Shown here: positions 28,452 through 38,366 of the stretch, in pieces
Position numbering within the stretch: the first letter of the stretch is position 1
How the letters are laid out: every line of letters begins with the position of its first letter
Origin: Neorhizobium galegae bv. orientalis str. HAMBI 540
GTDB taxonomy: Bacteria > Pseudomonadota > Alphaproteobacteria > Rhizobiales > Rhizobiaceae
Assembly (NCBI RefSeq): GCF_000731315.1
Contig: NZ_HG938353.1
Location: 3,534,001 to 3,598,000 of the forward strand
DNA length: 64,000 nucleotides
Direction: 5' to 3'
Notes under the pieces: model-generated
What the model was told of the DNA's origin: nothing
What the model saw: only the letters and a program-made list of their open reading frames with translations
Databases searched by the model: none
Translations under genes and position numbers: made by a program

Positions 28452-29441
28452 ATGAACCGCCTCCTGAAGAACCGCCAAATCCTGCTCACCGTCATCATTG
28501 CCATGATGATCGTCGGCTTCGCGACACGCGCGCAGGGCTTTGCCGCTCCCGGCAATCTCGCCAATATCTTCAACGACACCTCGATCCTGATCATCCTGGC
28601 GCTCGGCCAGATGACGGTGATCCTGACCAAATCGATCGATCTTTCGGTCGCCGCCAACCTTGCCTTCACCGGCATGGCGGTCGCCATGACCAATGCCGCC
28701 TATCCCGACCTGCCGCTGGCCCTGCTCATCGTCATGGCGGTCGGCATCGGCGCCTTTCTCGGCGCGATCAACGGTTACCTCGTCTGGGTGCTGCGTATCC
28801 CGCCGATCGTCGTGACGCTTGGAACGCTGACGATCTATCGCGGCATGGCCTTCGTGCTGTCGGGCGGCGGCTGGGTGAACGCCCACCAGATGGCCCCTTC
28901 CTTCCTCAACGTCCCCCGAATGCCGGTACTCGGCCTGCCGATCCTTTCCTGGATCGCTATCCTCATCGTGCTCGGCGCCTGGTTCGTGCTGACCCGCCTG
29001 CCCTTCGGCCGGGCGGCCTATGCATCCGGTGGCAACCCGACCGCGGCGATCTATGCCGGCATCGATATCGGTTGGACCAAGTTCATCGCCTTCGTGGTGT
29101 CGGGCGCGCTCGCCGGCCTCTCCGGTTATCTCTGGGTGTCGCGTTATGCGGTCGCCTATGTGGATATCGCCGCCGGCTTCGAGCTGGATACGGTCGCGGC
29201 CTGTGTCATCGGCGGCATCTCGATCGCCGGCGGCATCGGCTCGGTCGGCGGCGCCGTGCTCGGCGCGCTTTTCCTGGGCGTCATCAAGAACGCGCTGCCC
29301 GTCATCGGCATCTCGCCATTCGCACAGATGGCGATCTCCGGCATCGTCATCGTGCTCGCCGTCGTCTTCAACGCCCGCGCCGAGCGCAAGGCCGGCCGCA
29401 TCATCCTGCGCGATCGCGGCGCGAAAGAGGTGTCCGCATGA
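28452..29441 (+). CDS. rhaP: L-rhamnose ABC importer permease (RhaP)
   Basis: A 329-residue hydrophobic CUT2 permease with 8-10 membrane segments. It contains the family motifs GEIDLSVG-like [15 protein letters not shown] and the EAA-equivalent [17 protein letters not shown]. It begins 10 bp after rhaT with a GAGG site and overlaps rhaQ by 4 bp. Confidence 0.94.
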   Translation: MNRLLKNRQILLTVIIAMMIVGFATRAQGFAAPGNLANIFNDTSILIILALGQMTVILTKSIDLSVAANLAFTGMAVAMTNAAYPDLPLALLIVMAVGIGAFLGAINGYLVWVLRIPPIVVTLGTLTIYRGMAFVLSGGGWVNAHQMAPSFLNVPRMPVLGLPILSWIAILIVLGAWFVLTRLPFGRAAYASGGNPTAAIYAGIDIGWTKFIAFVVSGALAGLSGYLWVSRYAVAYVDIAAGFELDTVAACVIGGISIAGGIGSVGGAVLGALFLGVIKNALPVIGISPFAQMAISGIVIVLAVVFNARAERKAGRIILRDRGAKEVSA

Positions 29442-30439
29442 GCGATGTCGTTTCCTCAAAACGGGTCATTCCCGACCGGCTCGGCAGCAAGACATCGCGC
29501 CTCCTGGCGAGCTGGGAAGTGCTGCTCTTCGGCGTGGCGGTGCTGATCTTTGTCTTCAATTCGTTCGCCTCGCCTTACTTTCTGAATGCCTGGAACCTCT
29601 CCGACGCCACCTTCAACTTCACCGAAAAGGCGATGATCGCCTTTGCCATGGCGCTGCTCGTCATCGCCGGCGAGATCGATCTGTCAGTGGCGGCGATCAT
29701 CGCGCTCGCCTCGACCGCCATGGGTGCGGCGGCCCAGGCCGGCATCGGCACGCCGGGACTGGTGGCGATCGGCATCGGCACCGGCCTTCTCTGCGGCGCG
29801 TTCAACGGCCTGCTTGTCGCCGCCCTCAGGCTGCCGTCGATCGTCGTGACCATCGGCACGATGAGCCTCTTCCGCGGCATTTCCTATATCGTGCTGGGCG
29901 ATCAGGCCTATGGCAAATATCCGGCAAGCTTCGCCTATTTCGGCCAGGGCTATGTTGCCTGGGTGTTTTCCTTCGAATTCGTACTGTTCCTCGTGTTTGC
30001 CGCAGCTTTCGGCATCCTCCTGCACGCGACGAATTTCGGCCGGCAGGTCTATGTGATCGGCAACAACGAGTTCGCGGCACGCTTTTCCGGCATTCCAGTG
30101 GAACGGGTGAAGTTCATCCTCTTCCTGTTGACCGGCGTGATGGCGGGTGTCGCATCCGTCTGCCTCACCTCCCGCCTTGGCTCGACCCGCCCCTCGATCG
30201 CCCAAGGCTGGGAACTGGAAGTCGTCACCATGGTCGTGCTCGGCGGCGTCTCCATCCTTGGCGGCGCGGGCACGATTGCCGGCGTGGTCATCGCCGCTTT
30301 CGTCATGGGCCTCGTCACCTTTGGGCTGGGCCTCCTGAACGTGCCCGGCATCGTCATGTCGATCTTCGTCGGCCTGCTTTTGATCATCACCATCGCCATC
30401 CCGATCATCGCCCGCCGCATCAAGGAAATGAGCCGATGA
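29438..30439 (+). CDS. rhaQ: L-rhamnose ABC importer permease (RhaQ)
   Basis: A 333-residue CUT2 permease partner of RhaP, with [18 protein letters not shown], several membrane segments and the cytoplasmic loop [14 protein letters not shown]. The ATG at 29438 overlaps the rhaP stop (ATGA) and its own stop overlaps rhaU, so translation of rhaP-Q-U-K is coupled throughout. Confidence 0.94.
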   Translation: MSDVVSSKRVIPDRLGSKTSRLLASWEVLLFGVAVLIFVFNSFASPYFLNAWNLSDATFNFTEKAMIAFAMALLVIAGEIDLSVAAIIALASTAMGAAAQAGIGTPGLVAIGIGTGLLCGAFNGLLVAALRLPSIVVTIGTMSLFRGISYIVLGDQAYGKYPASFAYFGQGYVAWVFSFEFVLFLVFAAAFGILLHATNFGRQVYVIGNNEFAARFSGIPVERVKFILFLLTGVMAGVASVCLTSRLGSTRPSIAQGWELEVVTMVVLGGVSILGGAGTIAGVVIAAFVMGLVTFGLGLLNVPGIVMSIFVGLLLIITIAIPIIARRIKEMSR

Positions 30440-30756
30440 CGCTCGAAAAGCACGCCTTCAAGATGAAGCTCAATCCGGGCATGGAAGCGGAATACCGCAG
30501 ACGCCATGACGAGATCTGGCCGGAGCTTGTCGATCTCCTGCACCAGGCCGGCGCCAGCGACTATTCCATCCATCTCGACCGCGAGACGAACATTCTGTTC
30601 GGTGTGCTGACACGGCCGGCCGACCACACTCTGGCGAGCCTGCCCGACCATCCGGTGATGAAGAAATGGTGGGCGCATATGGCCGATATCATGGAATCCA
30701 ACCCGGACAATTCGCCGGTCCAGAGCGATCTGGTGACGGTGTTCCACCTGCCATGA
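30436..30756 (+). CDS. rhaU: L-rhamnose mutarotase (RhaU)
   Basis: A 106-residue RhaM/RhaU dimeric mutarotase converting alpha and beta anomers of L-rhamnose. It has the family N-terminus [34 protein letters not shown] and the C-terminal [11 protein letters not shown] containing the conserved tryptophan pair. It overlaps rhaQ and rhaK by 4 bp each. Confidence 0.95.
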   Translation: MTLEKHAFKMKLNPGMEAEYRRRHDEIWPELVDLLHQAGASDYSIHLDRETNILFGVLTRPADHTLASLPDHPVMKKWWAHMADIMESNPDNSPVQSDLVTVFHLP

Positions 30757-32126
30757 CGATACCGGCAAAGATCGCCGTTCTCGATATCGGCAAGACCAAT
30801 GCCAAGGTTGTCGTGCTCGACTGCGCGACCGGCGAGGAGATCGCCGAAAGGCGCAGCCCGAACCGGGTTCTGCCGGGTCCACCCTATCCGCACTACGATA
30901 TCGAAGCCCTGTGGGAGTTCGTGCTCCAAGCGCTGTCCGACTTTGCAAAACAGCCCGGGTTCGACGCGATCTCCATCACCACCCACGGCGCATCGGCGGT
31001 GCTTCTCGATGCCGAGGGTGGACTGGCCCTGCCGGTGCTCGATTACGAGCACGAGTATCCGGAAGACATCCGCAGGGCCTATCAGTTGATCCGCCCGCCC
31101 TTTTCGGAAACCTTCTCGCCGTCCCTCTCCGGTGGGCTGAATGTCGGCGCCCAGCTTCACTACCAGAAGACCGCCTTTCCTGAAGCCTTTGCCCGCGTCC
31201 GCACCATCCTCACCTATCCGCAATATTGGGCGTTCAGGCTGACCGGTGTCGCGGCGAACGAAGTTACCTCGCTCGGCTGCCACACCGATCTCTGGCTCCC
31301 ACGTGAAGGCGCCTATTCTCCGCTGGTGGATACGCTCGGCATCCGCGACCTGATGGCCCCGGTCCATTCGGCCTTCGAGACGCTCGGTCCTCTCCTGCCA
31401 AGCATTGCGGCGCAGATCGGAACGACGAAACCGATCCCGGCCCATTGCGGCATCCACGATTCCAACGCTTCGCTGCTGGCTCATCTGGTGGGACGCGAGC
31501 CGCCCTTCGCGGTCGTCTCCACCGGCACCTGGGTCATCAATTTCGCGGTCGGCGGCGACCTCGACCATCTCGATCCGCAGCGCGACGCGCTTGCCAATGT
31601 AGATGCCTATGGCCGCGCCGTGCCCTCGAGCCGCTTCATGGGCGGGCGCGAATTCGAGATGCTGACGGCCGAACTCGGTCCATTGTCGCCGGACGCGGCG
31701 CTTGCAGCCATTCCTCATGTCATCGAAAAAGGCCTGACGCTTCTGCCGAACGTTTCAGGCGGCTCCGGCCCCTTCCCGGCCCATCAGCAGCAATGGGTCA
31801 ACGACATAGAAGTCTCGACCGACCAGCGCTGGGCGGCCGCCTGCCTCTACCTCGCGCTGATGACGGAGACCTGCCTCGACCTCATCGGCACCAAGGGACC
31901 GGTTCTGGTCGAAGGCCCTTTCTCGACCAACCCGGCCTATCTTCAGGCGCTGACAGCTCTGCTTGGCCGCCAGGTTGTCGCCCTCCCCGGCTCGACGGGC
32001 ACCAGCCAGGGTGCAGCGCTTCTGGCCGGCATTTCGCCGAACACCAAGCCCGGCCGCGCCGTGCCCGCGCCATCCTGGGACGTTGCAGCCTATCGCACCG
32101 CCTGGCACGAAAGGCTGGAGCGCTGA
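30753..32126 (+). CDS. rhaK: L-rhamnulose kinase, FGGY family (RhaK)
   Basis: A 457-residue FGGY-family carbohydrate kinase. The N-terminal phosphate-binding motif is [16 protein letters not shown], followed by [20 protein letters not shown] and the C-terminal ATP-binding [14 protein letters not shown]. It phosphorylates L-rhamnulose (rhizobial RhaK also acts on rhamnose). The ATG at 30753 overlaps the rhaU stop. It is the last gene of the operon; its stop is immediately adjacent to the convergent GntR gene end at 32127, leaving no room for a terminator. Confidence 0.95.
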   Translation: MTIPAKIAVLDIGKTNAKVVVLDCATGEEIAERRSPNRVLPGPPYPHYDIEALWEFVLQALSDFAKQPGFDAISITTHGASAVLLDAEGGLALPVLDYEHEYPEDIRRAYQLIRPPFSETFSPSLSGGLNVGAQLHYQKTAFPEAFARVRTILTYPQYWAFRLTGVAANEVTSLGCHTDLWLPREGAYSPLVDTLGIRDLMAPVHSAFETLGPLLPSIAAQIGTTKPIPAHCGIHDSNASLLAHLVGREPPFAVVSTGTWVINFAVGGDLDHLDPQRDALANVDAYGRAVPSSRFMGGREFEMLTAELGPLSPDAALAAIPHVIEKGLTLLPNVSGGSGPFPAHQQQWVNDIEVSTDQRWAAACLYLALMTETCLDLIGTKGPVLVEGPFSTNPAYLQALTALLGRQVVALPGSTGTSQGAALLAGISPNTKPGRAVPAPSWDVAAYRTAWHERLER

Positions 32127-32897
32127 TCAGCCCGCGCTGGCCGGCCGCCGGTTGCGGCGAAGGCGCCGGCCGGTCTGCTCCTCAAGCGCATTTTCCAGAA
32201 TGCCGAGACGCCGCTCGGTAATATTGGCAATCTGCGCCGGGTCGCCGGCTTCGATCGCCTGCATCATGGTCTCGACCAGTTCGAGCGACAGGACGAGGTC
32301 GGCGCGGGTATGCAGCGTCCCGTGCCGCATCGGCTCAACCCATTGCAGCAGCAGTTCCATCAGTTCCAGCACGAGGCCATTGCGGGTCGCCCGTGCCAGG
32401 GCGAGGTCGAAGCGCATCGAAGCGATGATGATCGAGCTGATGTGCTCGGGGCTGCTTTTGGTCACCTCCGGCGGCGGCAGCGAATCCCGGCCGAACCGGA
32501 TTGCCTCCCGCATCCGGTCGAAATCCGCATCCTCGGCATATTGCGAGGCGATCTGCGCCACCCAGGGCAGGATCAGCCGGCGCACCTCGATCGCCTCGTC
32601 GATATCGCCCGGTCGCATGTCGGGCCTCGATACGATCAGGTCGAGCGGCACGATCTCGCTGCTGACGAACGTGCCGCCGCCGGCGCCTGGCCTGACGGTC
32701 AGAATGTTCGCCTCGACCAGCAGCTTCACCGCCTCGCGCACGGTCGGGCGGCTGACCTGCATCTGCTCGGCAATGCTGCGTTCGGAGGGAAGGCGGGAAC
32801 CGAGCCGAAAAAACCCGGTCCGGATGGCGTCGGCAAGCCGGCGCGCGACCTCTTCGTTCGGAAGCAGCACTTTGACGGGCTGAAAATGTCGGTCCAC
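32127..32897 (-). CDS. GntR-family regulator, FadR subfamily
   Basis: A 256-residue regulator: N-terminal winged helix with LGSRLPSERSIAEQMQVSRPTVREAV, and a C-terminal all-helical FCD domain (VRRLILPWVAQIAS and a histidine-containing metal/ligand pocket). The start is taken as GTG 32897 because AGGAGG lies 5 bp upstream; a GTG two codons earlier would overlap that site. It is 17 bp downstream of the FAD-linked oxidase gene in the same direction and so probably controls that operon in response to a hydroxyacid such as lactate or glycolate (inference from FadR-type LldR/GlcC relatives). Confidence 0.88.
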   Translation of the reverse strand: MDRHFQPVKVLLPNEEVARRLADAIRTGFFRLGSRLPSERSIAEQMQVSRPTVREAVKLLVEANILTVRPGAGGGTFVSSEIVPLDLIVSRPDMRPGDIDEAIEVRRLILPWVAQIASQYAEDADFDRMREAIRFGRDSLPPPEVTKSSPEHISSIIIASMRFDLALARATRNGLVLELMELLLQWVEPMRHGTLHTRADLVLSLELVETMMQAIEAGDPAQIANITERRLGILENALEEQTGRRLRRNRRPASAG

Positions 32898-32914
32898 CAG
32901 CACCTCCTATCCGC

Positions 32915-34306
32915 TCAGACGGAAAGCACTTTGCCGGTATTCAGAATGTTGTTGGGATCGAGCGCCAGCTTGATACGCGCCATCAGCGCCAGCTCCTCCG
33001 GCGTGCGCGACAGCTTGAGATACGGCTTCTTCAGGAGGCCGATCCCGTGTTCGGCGGAAATCGTGCCGCCTTCGCGCGCAATCGAGCCGAAGACGAGTTC
33101 GGTGATCTCCTTGTGCGGCTGGTCGTTGCCGGCAGACGGAATGTTGCAGACGAGATGCAGGTTGCTGTCGCCGATATGGCCATAGCTCAGCGCAATCGCG
33201 TCCGGCCAGCGGACCTTCATCGCGGCTTCGATCTCGTCGACCACCCGGCCGGCGGCGCTGGTCGGCAGGCCGACGTCGAAGGCGGTCAGCGGTCCCATCA
33301 GCTTGCCGTATTCGGATACGCTCTCGCGCACCGCCCAAAGGTCCTTGGTCTCGCGCTCCGAAGATGGCAGAACCGCATCGGAAACCCAGCCGGCTTCGAG
33401 CGCATCCGACAGCACCTGCTCCAGCAGCGCCCGGTTTTCTTCGGCATTGCGCCCGCCGGTTTCGATCAGCACATAGATCCCGTGCGGCTCCTTGAAGGCG
33501 CGGCGCAGGTCAGGAAGCTTACCCGTCATGAAGTCGTAAAAGCTCGGCCACATCACCTCGAACGAGGTCAGCGCCGAGCCCATGCCCTGGCGAGCGCTCT
33601 TTAGGAGCTCCAGAAGCGAAGGAAAATCCGGGCAGCCGCAGAAGGCGCTGGCGAGTTCCGCGGGCTTCGCCTGCAGCCGCAGCACGGCGCGGGTGATGAC
33701 GCCGAGCGTGCCTTCCGAGCCGATGAAAAGCTGCTTCAGGTCATAGCCCGCATTGTTCTTCAGCATCTTGTTCAGTGATCTGACGATCGTGCCGTCCGGC
33801 ACCACCACTTCGAGGCCCAGCACATGCTCGCGCGCCATGCCGAACCGGATGACGCGATTGCCGCCAGCATTGGTGGCAAGGTTGCCGCCGATGACGCAGG
33901 AATCGCGGGCGCCGAGATCGAGGCCGAAGAACAGCCCCACCTCTTCCGCCTTCGCCTGGATGACGCTGAGCGGCGTGCCCGCCAGAACCGTCATCGTCGC
34001 CATCACCGTATCGACTTCCTCGATACCGTTCATGCGGTCGAGCGACAGCGCCACGCCATTTTCGATCGGCCGTGCCCCGCCGGCAAGGCCGGTCAACCCA
34101 CCCTGCGGCACGACCGGCACCTTGAACTCGTTGCAGAGGCGCAGCGTCACCGAGACCTGCTCCGTCGTGCGCGGCCGCACCAAAGCCAGCGGTATGACCG
34201 GAGAAAGACCGCCCCAATCGTTGTGGAAGCGGACAGGAATATCCTCACCGAAAAAGACATCGGGAGCGAGTTCGCGCTGGAGCGCCTGGATGAATTCATG
34301 CGTCAT
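32915..34306 (-). CDS. FAD-binding 2-hydroxyacid dehydrogenase (GlcD / D-lactate dehydrogenase family)
   Basis: A 463-residue flavoprotein. The PCMH-type FAD-binding domain has VVPQGGLTGLAGGA, GGNLATNAGGNRVIRFGM and FIGSEGTLGVIT. The C-terminal GlcD domain contains YGHIGDSNLHL and ISAEHGIGLLKKPYL. Family members oxidise D-lactate, glycolate or D-2-hydroxyglutarate and pass electrons to the respiratory chain. The ATG at 34306 is preferred because AGAGGT precedes it. It is cotranscribed with the GntR regulator. Lactate from rhamnose breakdown is a plausible substrate by proximity, though that lactate is L-configured, so glycolate or D-lactate remains open. Confidence 0.88.
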   Translation of the reverse strand: MTHEFIQALQRELAPDVFFGEDIPVRFHNDWGGLSPVIPLALVRPRTTEQVSVTLRLCNEFKVPVVPQGGLTGLAGGARPIENGVALSLDRMNGIEEVDTVMATMTVLAGTPLSVIQAKAEEVGLFFGLDLGARDSCVIGGNLATNAGGNRVIRFGMAREHVLGLEVVVPDGTIVRSLNKMLKNNAGYDLKQLFIGSEGTLGVITRAVLRLQAKPAELASAFCGCPDFPSLLELLKSARQGMGSALTSFEVMWPSFYDFMTGKLPDLRRAFKEPHGIYVLIETGGRNAEENRALLEQVLSDALEAGWVSDAVLPSSERETKDLWAVRESVSEYGKLMGPLTAFDVGLPTSAAGRVVDEIEAAMKVRWPDAIALSYGHIGDSNLHLVCNIPSAGNDQPHKEITELVFGSIAREGGTISAEHGIGLLKKPYLKLSRTPEELALMARIKLALDPNNILNTGKVLSV

Positions 34307-34360
34307 GAAAAGCATACCTCTGGAGGCCATTGATAAATGGTAAGCCTAACTGCCATCTTC

Positions 34361-34377
34361 GGTAAAATAAATATACC
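34361..34377. promoter_or_regulatory. Weak candidate GntR operator upstream of the FAD-oxidase operon
   Basis: GGTAAAATAAATATACC has GGTA/TACC arms in an AT-rich stretch about 55 bp upstream of the oxidase start, compatible with the GGT...ACC sites of FadR-subfamily regulators. Short arms make it only suggestive. Confidence 0.3.
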
Positions 34378-34463
34378 TCTGAATTTTATCTGGGAGGAGC
34401 GTAGTAAGGCGCGCAGCCACCATCGACTCCGGGACTTGCAAAATTCCCGACAGCCCAAAATGA

Positions 34464-34498
34464 AATCGGCGGACTGGCAACAAGCCGGCCCGCCGATT
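34464..34498 (-). terminator. Terminator-like hairpin after the HyuA-like gene
   Basis: Perfect 9-bp stem AATCGGCGG/CCGCCGATT with a 17-base loop, followed on the minus strand by the T-rich TTTCATTTT. It lies before the upstream region of the FAD-oxidase gene. Confidence 0.55.
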
Positions 34499-34520
34499 CT
34501 CCCTGGGAGGAGATTGGGGT

Positions 34521-36095
34521 TCAGCGCAAGGCCCCGGCCACGCGCTTCTGTTCGTCCTTCATGAAGGCGATGTCGCCGACGACCCGGACGCGCACCCGCC
34601 GCGCGTCACCCGGCAGATAGGCGATCGGGATATCCTCGGTGTCGAGCGTCACGATCGTATCGGGGCTGGCGCCCGCTTCGACCGCACGGGCGCGGGCAAT
34701 GCGCTCGGCCTCGGCAATCGCCTTTTCGCGCGACATGCCGGAAAACACCTGATCGACTTCGCCGGACACCTGCGCCATCGCCGCGCCGAGCGCGTTCGCG
34801 ACACCGGCATGCTCGACGCGCAGCACTTCGCTCGCACCTTTGAGCTTTTCCGGGATCAGGAAGGCGCCACCGCCGACAGCGATCAGTTGGACACCCTCGG
34901 CCGAAGTCTTCATCCGGTCGACGCCGTCTTCCACCATCGCCTCGACGCGCTTCAGAAGGTCGGCAACCAGCGCCTTGTCGAGATGCTTGACCCGGTCGCG
35001 GTCGCCGATCTCGACGAGGCCCGCAGCCACCGCCACGTCGGTCGTCGTCAGCGTATCCCCGCCGAAGACCAGCGCCTTTTCGGTGATCCGGTAGCCGACC
35101 GAACGCGGGCCGATCTTGCGGGTGTCCGGATCGATGATCGTGCCGCCGCCGAGCGCCATCGGCAGCAGGTCCGGCATGCGGAACAGCGTGCGCACGCCGC
35201 CGACCTCGACGACATTGTTCGCCTCGCGCGGAAAGCCGCCGACCAGGCAGCCGACATCCGAGGTCGTGCCGCCGACGTCGATGACCATCGCCTCCTTGAG
35301 ACCGGTCAGGAACGCCGCGCCACGCATCGAATTGGTCGGGCCGGAGGCAAAGCTGTAAACCGGGTTGGCGGCCGCGACATCCGCCAGCACCACCGTGCCG
35401 TCGTTCTGGGTCAGATAGAACGGCGCGTCGATGCCGGCTTGCTTCAGCGCATCCTTGAAGGCGTCGATCGTCTTGCGGCCGAGCCCCTGCAGGGCAGCGT
35501 TCAGAAGCGTGACGTTCTCACGTTCCAGAAGGCCGATACGGCCGAGCGTGTGGGACAGCGTGATACGCGCGTTCGGGATCACCGAGCGGACGATCTCGGC
35601 CGCTTCCAGCTCGCATTCCGCCGTCAGCGGCGAAAAGAGCGCGGTGATGCCGACCGAATCGACGCCGGCGTCGCGGATCTTCATCGCCGCGTCGCGCACT
35701 TCGTCGCGGGCGAGCGGCACCAGCGGCCGGCCGTCATATTCGTGGCCGCCGTGCACCATGAAGGTGAGCGGATCGACGGCATCGCGCAACTCATCCGGCC
35801 AGTCGACCATCGGCGGCAGGGAAGCCCCGGCCGGCATGGCGATGCGGATCGCCGCGATCCGATCGAGACGGGCACGCTCGACCACCGCATTGGTGAAATG
35901 CGTCGTGCCGATCATCACCGCATCGACCGGTGCCGAACCCGGCGCCTGCGAGGCGACCACATGGCCGATCGCATTGACCACGCCCTGCATCACGTCCGAC
36001 GTGGTGGGAAACTTGATGGCCGAGAGAACCTTCTCGCCATCGATGAGCACGGCATCCGTATTGGTGCCGCCGACGTCAATTCCGATCCGCTTCAT
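34521..36095 (-). CDS. Hydantoinase/oxoprolinase-family protein (HyuA-like, short form)
   Basis: A 524-residue HyuA-type ATPase-fold protein. It begins GIDVGGTNTDAVLIDG and carries a second phosphate-binding motif VIDVGGTTSDVG and the FASGPTNSMRGAAF segment. It is shorter than ~690-residue N-methylhydantoinase A subunits, matching the subgroup encoded with DUF917 proteins. Its start overlaps the DUF917 gene end by 4 bp. Probable role: ATP-dependent opening of a hydantoin- or lactam-like ring (family inference). It has no HyuB partner here. Confidence 0.86.
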   Translation of the reverse strand: MKRIGIDVGGTNTDAVLIDGEKVLSAIKFPTTSDVMQGVVNAIGHVVASQAPGSAPVDAVMIGTTHFTNAVVERARLDRIAAIRIAMPAGASLPPMVDWPDELRDAVDPLTFMVHGGHEYDGRPLVPLARDEVRDAAMKIRDAGVDSVGITALFSPLTAECELEAAEIVRSVIPNARITLSHTLGRIGLLERENVTLLNAALQGLGRKTIDAFKDALKQAGIDAPFYLTQNDGTVVLADVAAANPVYSFASGPTNSMRGAAFLTGLKEAMVIDVGGTTSDVGCLVGGFPREANNVVEVGGVRTLFRMPDLLPMALGGGTIIDPDTRKIGPRSVGYRITEKALVFGGDTLTTTDVAVAAGLVEIGDRDRVKHLDKALVADLLKRVEAMVEDGVDRMKTSAEGVQLIAVGGGAFLIPEKLKGASEVLRVEHAGVANALGAAMAQVSGEVDQVFSGMSREKAIAEAERIARARAVEAGASPDTIVTLDTEDIPIAYLPGDARRVRVRVVGDIAFMKDEQKRVAGALR

Positions 36096-37171
36096 GCTGC
36101 AAACACCGATTTGAAATCCAGGTCATATCCGAAGGCGCGCGGGCCGACATGTTCGAGGCCCTTGGCGCTGGTCAGCACGTCAGGTGCCGGCAGCGCCACG
36201 ACCGTGACGCGCTGGCCGTACCGCACCGTCTCGGTGCCGATCGCTTCACCCGACACCGTGTCGAGCAGGCAGATCAGGTCCGGCGTCATGGCGATCGGCT
36301 GGCCGTCGCGGAAGGCGACCGCCCATTCATTCTGGAAGGCGAGCTCGACCTTCGAGCCGCGATCGTCGTCGAGGCCTTCGATCATCGCCGAACCGCGCAG
36401 GAAGCCGCCCGTCGTGGTACGGTCGACATCGGCGATCTTGCCCTTGAACAGCACCTTGCCGCCTTCATGGGCGAGCACGGCCTCGACCGGATCAGTGTGG
36501 GCGGCGCGGGCCTCAAGCACGGCGCGGCCGAGGCTGACCGCCTTGGTGACCGTGTAAAGCACGCCCCAATCCTTGACTTCCCGGCCGGTGCGCGGCGCCT
36601 TGCAGGTCGCCGCCGTCGAACCGACCTCGGTGCAGATCTTGCGGGAAATCCGTTCCATCCACTTCCAGGACGCGGCCTTGGCGACGATCGCCTCGTTGTC
36701 GCGGCAATCGACCAGCGTCAGCGGATACATCGGCAGGTCGCCGATCGCAAAGCTCGTCATCTGCGCTTCCGGATAGGCGCGGCCCATCGCATCCGCATCG
36801 ACGACCGGGATGTCCAGCATGGCGCCGGCGAGGAACGGCGACAGCGCATTGCCGCCGCCGATCTCCACGCTCATCACGGCGCGGAACTTGCGGCCGGTAT
36901 ATTCTTCCATCAGCTGCATGGCCCGGGCGAGATGCGCGGGATCGACGAGGCGCTCCTGGCCAACCAGCGGCGCACCCATCTTGGAGACGACCGCGACGGC
37001 ATCGCCGTCATCGAGCGCCTGGGGATCGATCAGCTTGACGCGCTTGCCGTCCTTGTAGAGTTTTTTCAGGTTGAGCTGCGCCAGATAGGGGCTGCCGCCG
37101 CCGCCGGTGCCGAGAATCCAGGCGCCAACGGCAAGCGGGTCGATCTCGCCCGCTTCGAAATCACGGATCAT
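36092..37171 (-). CDS. DUF917 (S-Me-THD-like) domain protein
   Basis: A 359-residue DUF917 family protein: N-terminal GAWILGTGGGGSPYLA, central EIGGGNALSPFLAGAMLDIPVVDADAMGR-type region, and a C-terminal beta-rich domain ending LDFKSVFAA. A characterised relative, as I recall it, removes sulfur from a thiohydantoin in ergothioneine breakdown; most members have no known reaction and are encoded beside HyuA-like proteins, as here. It is the first gene of a two-gene minus-strand operon divergent from the AroM-LuxR regulator, sharing a 145-bp intergenic region that carries a palindromic box. Confidence 0.85.
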   Translation of the reverse strand: MIRDFEAGEIDPLAVGAWILGTGGGGSPYLAQLNLKKLYKDGKRVKLIDPQALDDGDAVAVVSKMGAPLVGQERLVDPAHLARAMQLMEEYTGRKFRAVMSVEIGGGNALSPFLAGAMLDIPVVDADAMGRAYPEAQMTSFAIGDLPMYPLTLVDCRDNEAIVAKAASWKWMERISRKICTEVGSTAATCKAPRTGREVKDWGVLYTVTKAVSLGRAVLEARAAHTDPVEAVLAHEGGKVLFKGKIADVDRTTTGGFLRGSAMIEGLDDDRGSKVELAFQNEWAVAFRDGQPIAMTPDLICLLDTVSGEAIGTETVRYGQRVTVVALPAPDVLTSAKGLEHVGPRAFGYDLDFKSVFAA

Positions 37172-37225
37172 GTTTACCTCCGAAGAATGTGCTAGAACCT
37201 AGCCATGAGTGACGAAGGATGCCTA

Positions 37226-37241
37226 TAGGGGACTGCCCCTA
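37226..37241. promoter_or_regulatory. Candidate LuxR-type operator TAGGGG-N4-CCCCTA (copy 1)
   Basis: TAGGGGACTGCCCCTA, with perfect 6-bp arms, followed by GAGTGA. It sits between the DUF917 gene (55 bp away) and the AroM-LuxR gene (about 75 bp to its ATG). An almost identical box, followed by TAGTGA, precedes the stand-alone aroM gene. Confidence 0.7.
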
Positions 37242-37316
37242 GAGTGAGCTTGCCTTGATTTTAGGCATGCCCGGCGCCATCATGGTTTGACGATCGAAAG
37301 GACCGATTCCCTGCAC

Positions 37317-38273
37317 ATGTCGAAGAGCCCATATGCGCTGGCCCCGACCTCGCCGGAAGGTGCGGAACCGCACCACCGGGTGATGTTCCTGAGCGTCGGC
37401 CAGACGCCGCGTGCCGATCTCATCGGGGACATGCTGACCAATCTCGACGTATCCATCGAAGCTCTCGAAATCGGCGCGCTGGACGGGCTTTCCAAGGCAG
37501 AAATCGACGATCTGAAAGTGCGGCCGGGCGAACAAAGCATCATCACCCGGCTTGCCGACAATACCGATATCGTCGTGTCCAAACCGCGGATCGCCGAGCG
37601 CATGGCGAAGATCGCCGCCGCCTTCCACCCCAATGAATTCGATCTGGTCGTCATCCTCTCGACCGGCCTGTTTCGCGATTTCGAAAGCACCTGCCCGACA
37701 GTCAACGCCCAGCGCGCCATGGAATCGGCGGTGATTTCGCTCGCCGCGCATGGCGCTTCCGTCGGTCTCATCCAGCCGCTGCAGCAGCAGATCGCCGAAC
37801 TCGATATCCCGGCGCTGGCGCCCTACAAGATCTGCGCCAGCTATGCCGCCGACGGCGACCGGAAACTGCTTGCCGGCGCGCTCGTCGATCTCGCCGATGC
37901 GGAAATCATCGTCCTGAATTCCGTGAGCTTTACCGAGGCCGACCGGCAGATGGTCGCGAAGGCAAGCGGCAAGCCGGTGGTTCTCGCCCGCCGCATCGTC
38001 GCAAGCGCCATCCGGCTTCTCCTGCACCGTTCGCAGCCCGTGACGCTGCCGGGCGTTTCGCCGGAATTTGCGGAAAAGCTTCTGCGTCTGACGCCGCGTG
38101 AGCGGCAGGTCCTGTCATTGGTGGCGGAAGGCCTGTCCAACAAGGCGATCGCCCGCCAGCTCGGCATCAGCCCGAAGACGGTCGAGATCCACCGCTCGAA
38201 CGTCATGAGCAAGATGGAAGTCACCTCTTCCAATGCGCTGATCCGCATGGTCATCTCCGCCGGCCATCCCTGA
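37317..38273 (+). CDS. AroM domain fused to a C-terminal LuxR-type DNA-binding domain (putative regulator)
   Basis: A 318-residue protein. Residues ~20-235 form an AroM domain: signature SVGQTPRADLIGDM near residue 26, LVVILSTGLFRDF, and a final PVVLARRIVASAIR resembling the end of stand-alone AroM. Residues ~258-318 are a LuxR/FixJ helix-turn-helix (LTPRERQVL, GLSNKAIARQLGISPKTVEI). There is no receiver domain. I infer the AroM part senses a small ligand. ATG 37317 is taken as the start; an in-frame TTG at 37287 has no ribosome-binding site, and AAGGA lies a rather long 14 bp before the ATG. It is divergent from DUF917 and HyuA-like genes and followed by aroM and an importer operon. Confidence 0.88.
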   Translation: MSKSPYALAPTSPEGAEPHHRVMFLSVGQTPRADLIGDMLTNLDVSIEALEIGALDGLSKAEIDDLKVRPGEQSIITRLADNTDIVVSKPRIAERMAKIAAAFHPNEFDLVVILSTGLFRDFESTCPTVNAQRAMESAVISLAAHGASVGLIQPLQQQIAELDIPALAPYKICASYAADGDRKLLAGALVDLADAEIIVLNSVSFTEADRQMVAKASGKPVVLARRIVASAIRLLLHRSQPVTLPGVSPEFAEKLLRLTPRERQVLSLVAEGLSNKAIARQLGISPKTVEIHRSNVMSKMEVTSSNALIRMVISAGHP

Positions 38274-38366
38274 TCGAAAATAAACGGTTTAGCGCAAGAA
38301 AATTGCGTCAGATGACCTATTTGCCTAAAAATTGGTCGCCTTGACCATGTCAGAATCATGTCGTTC

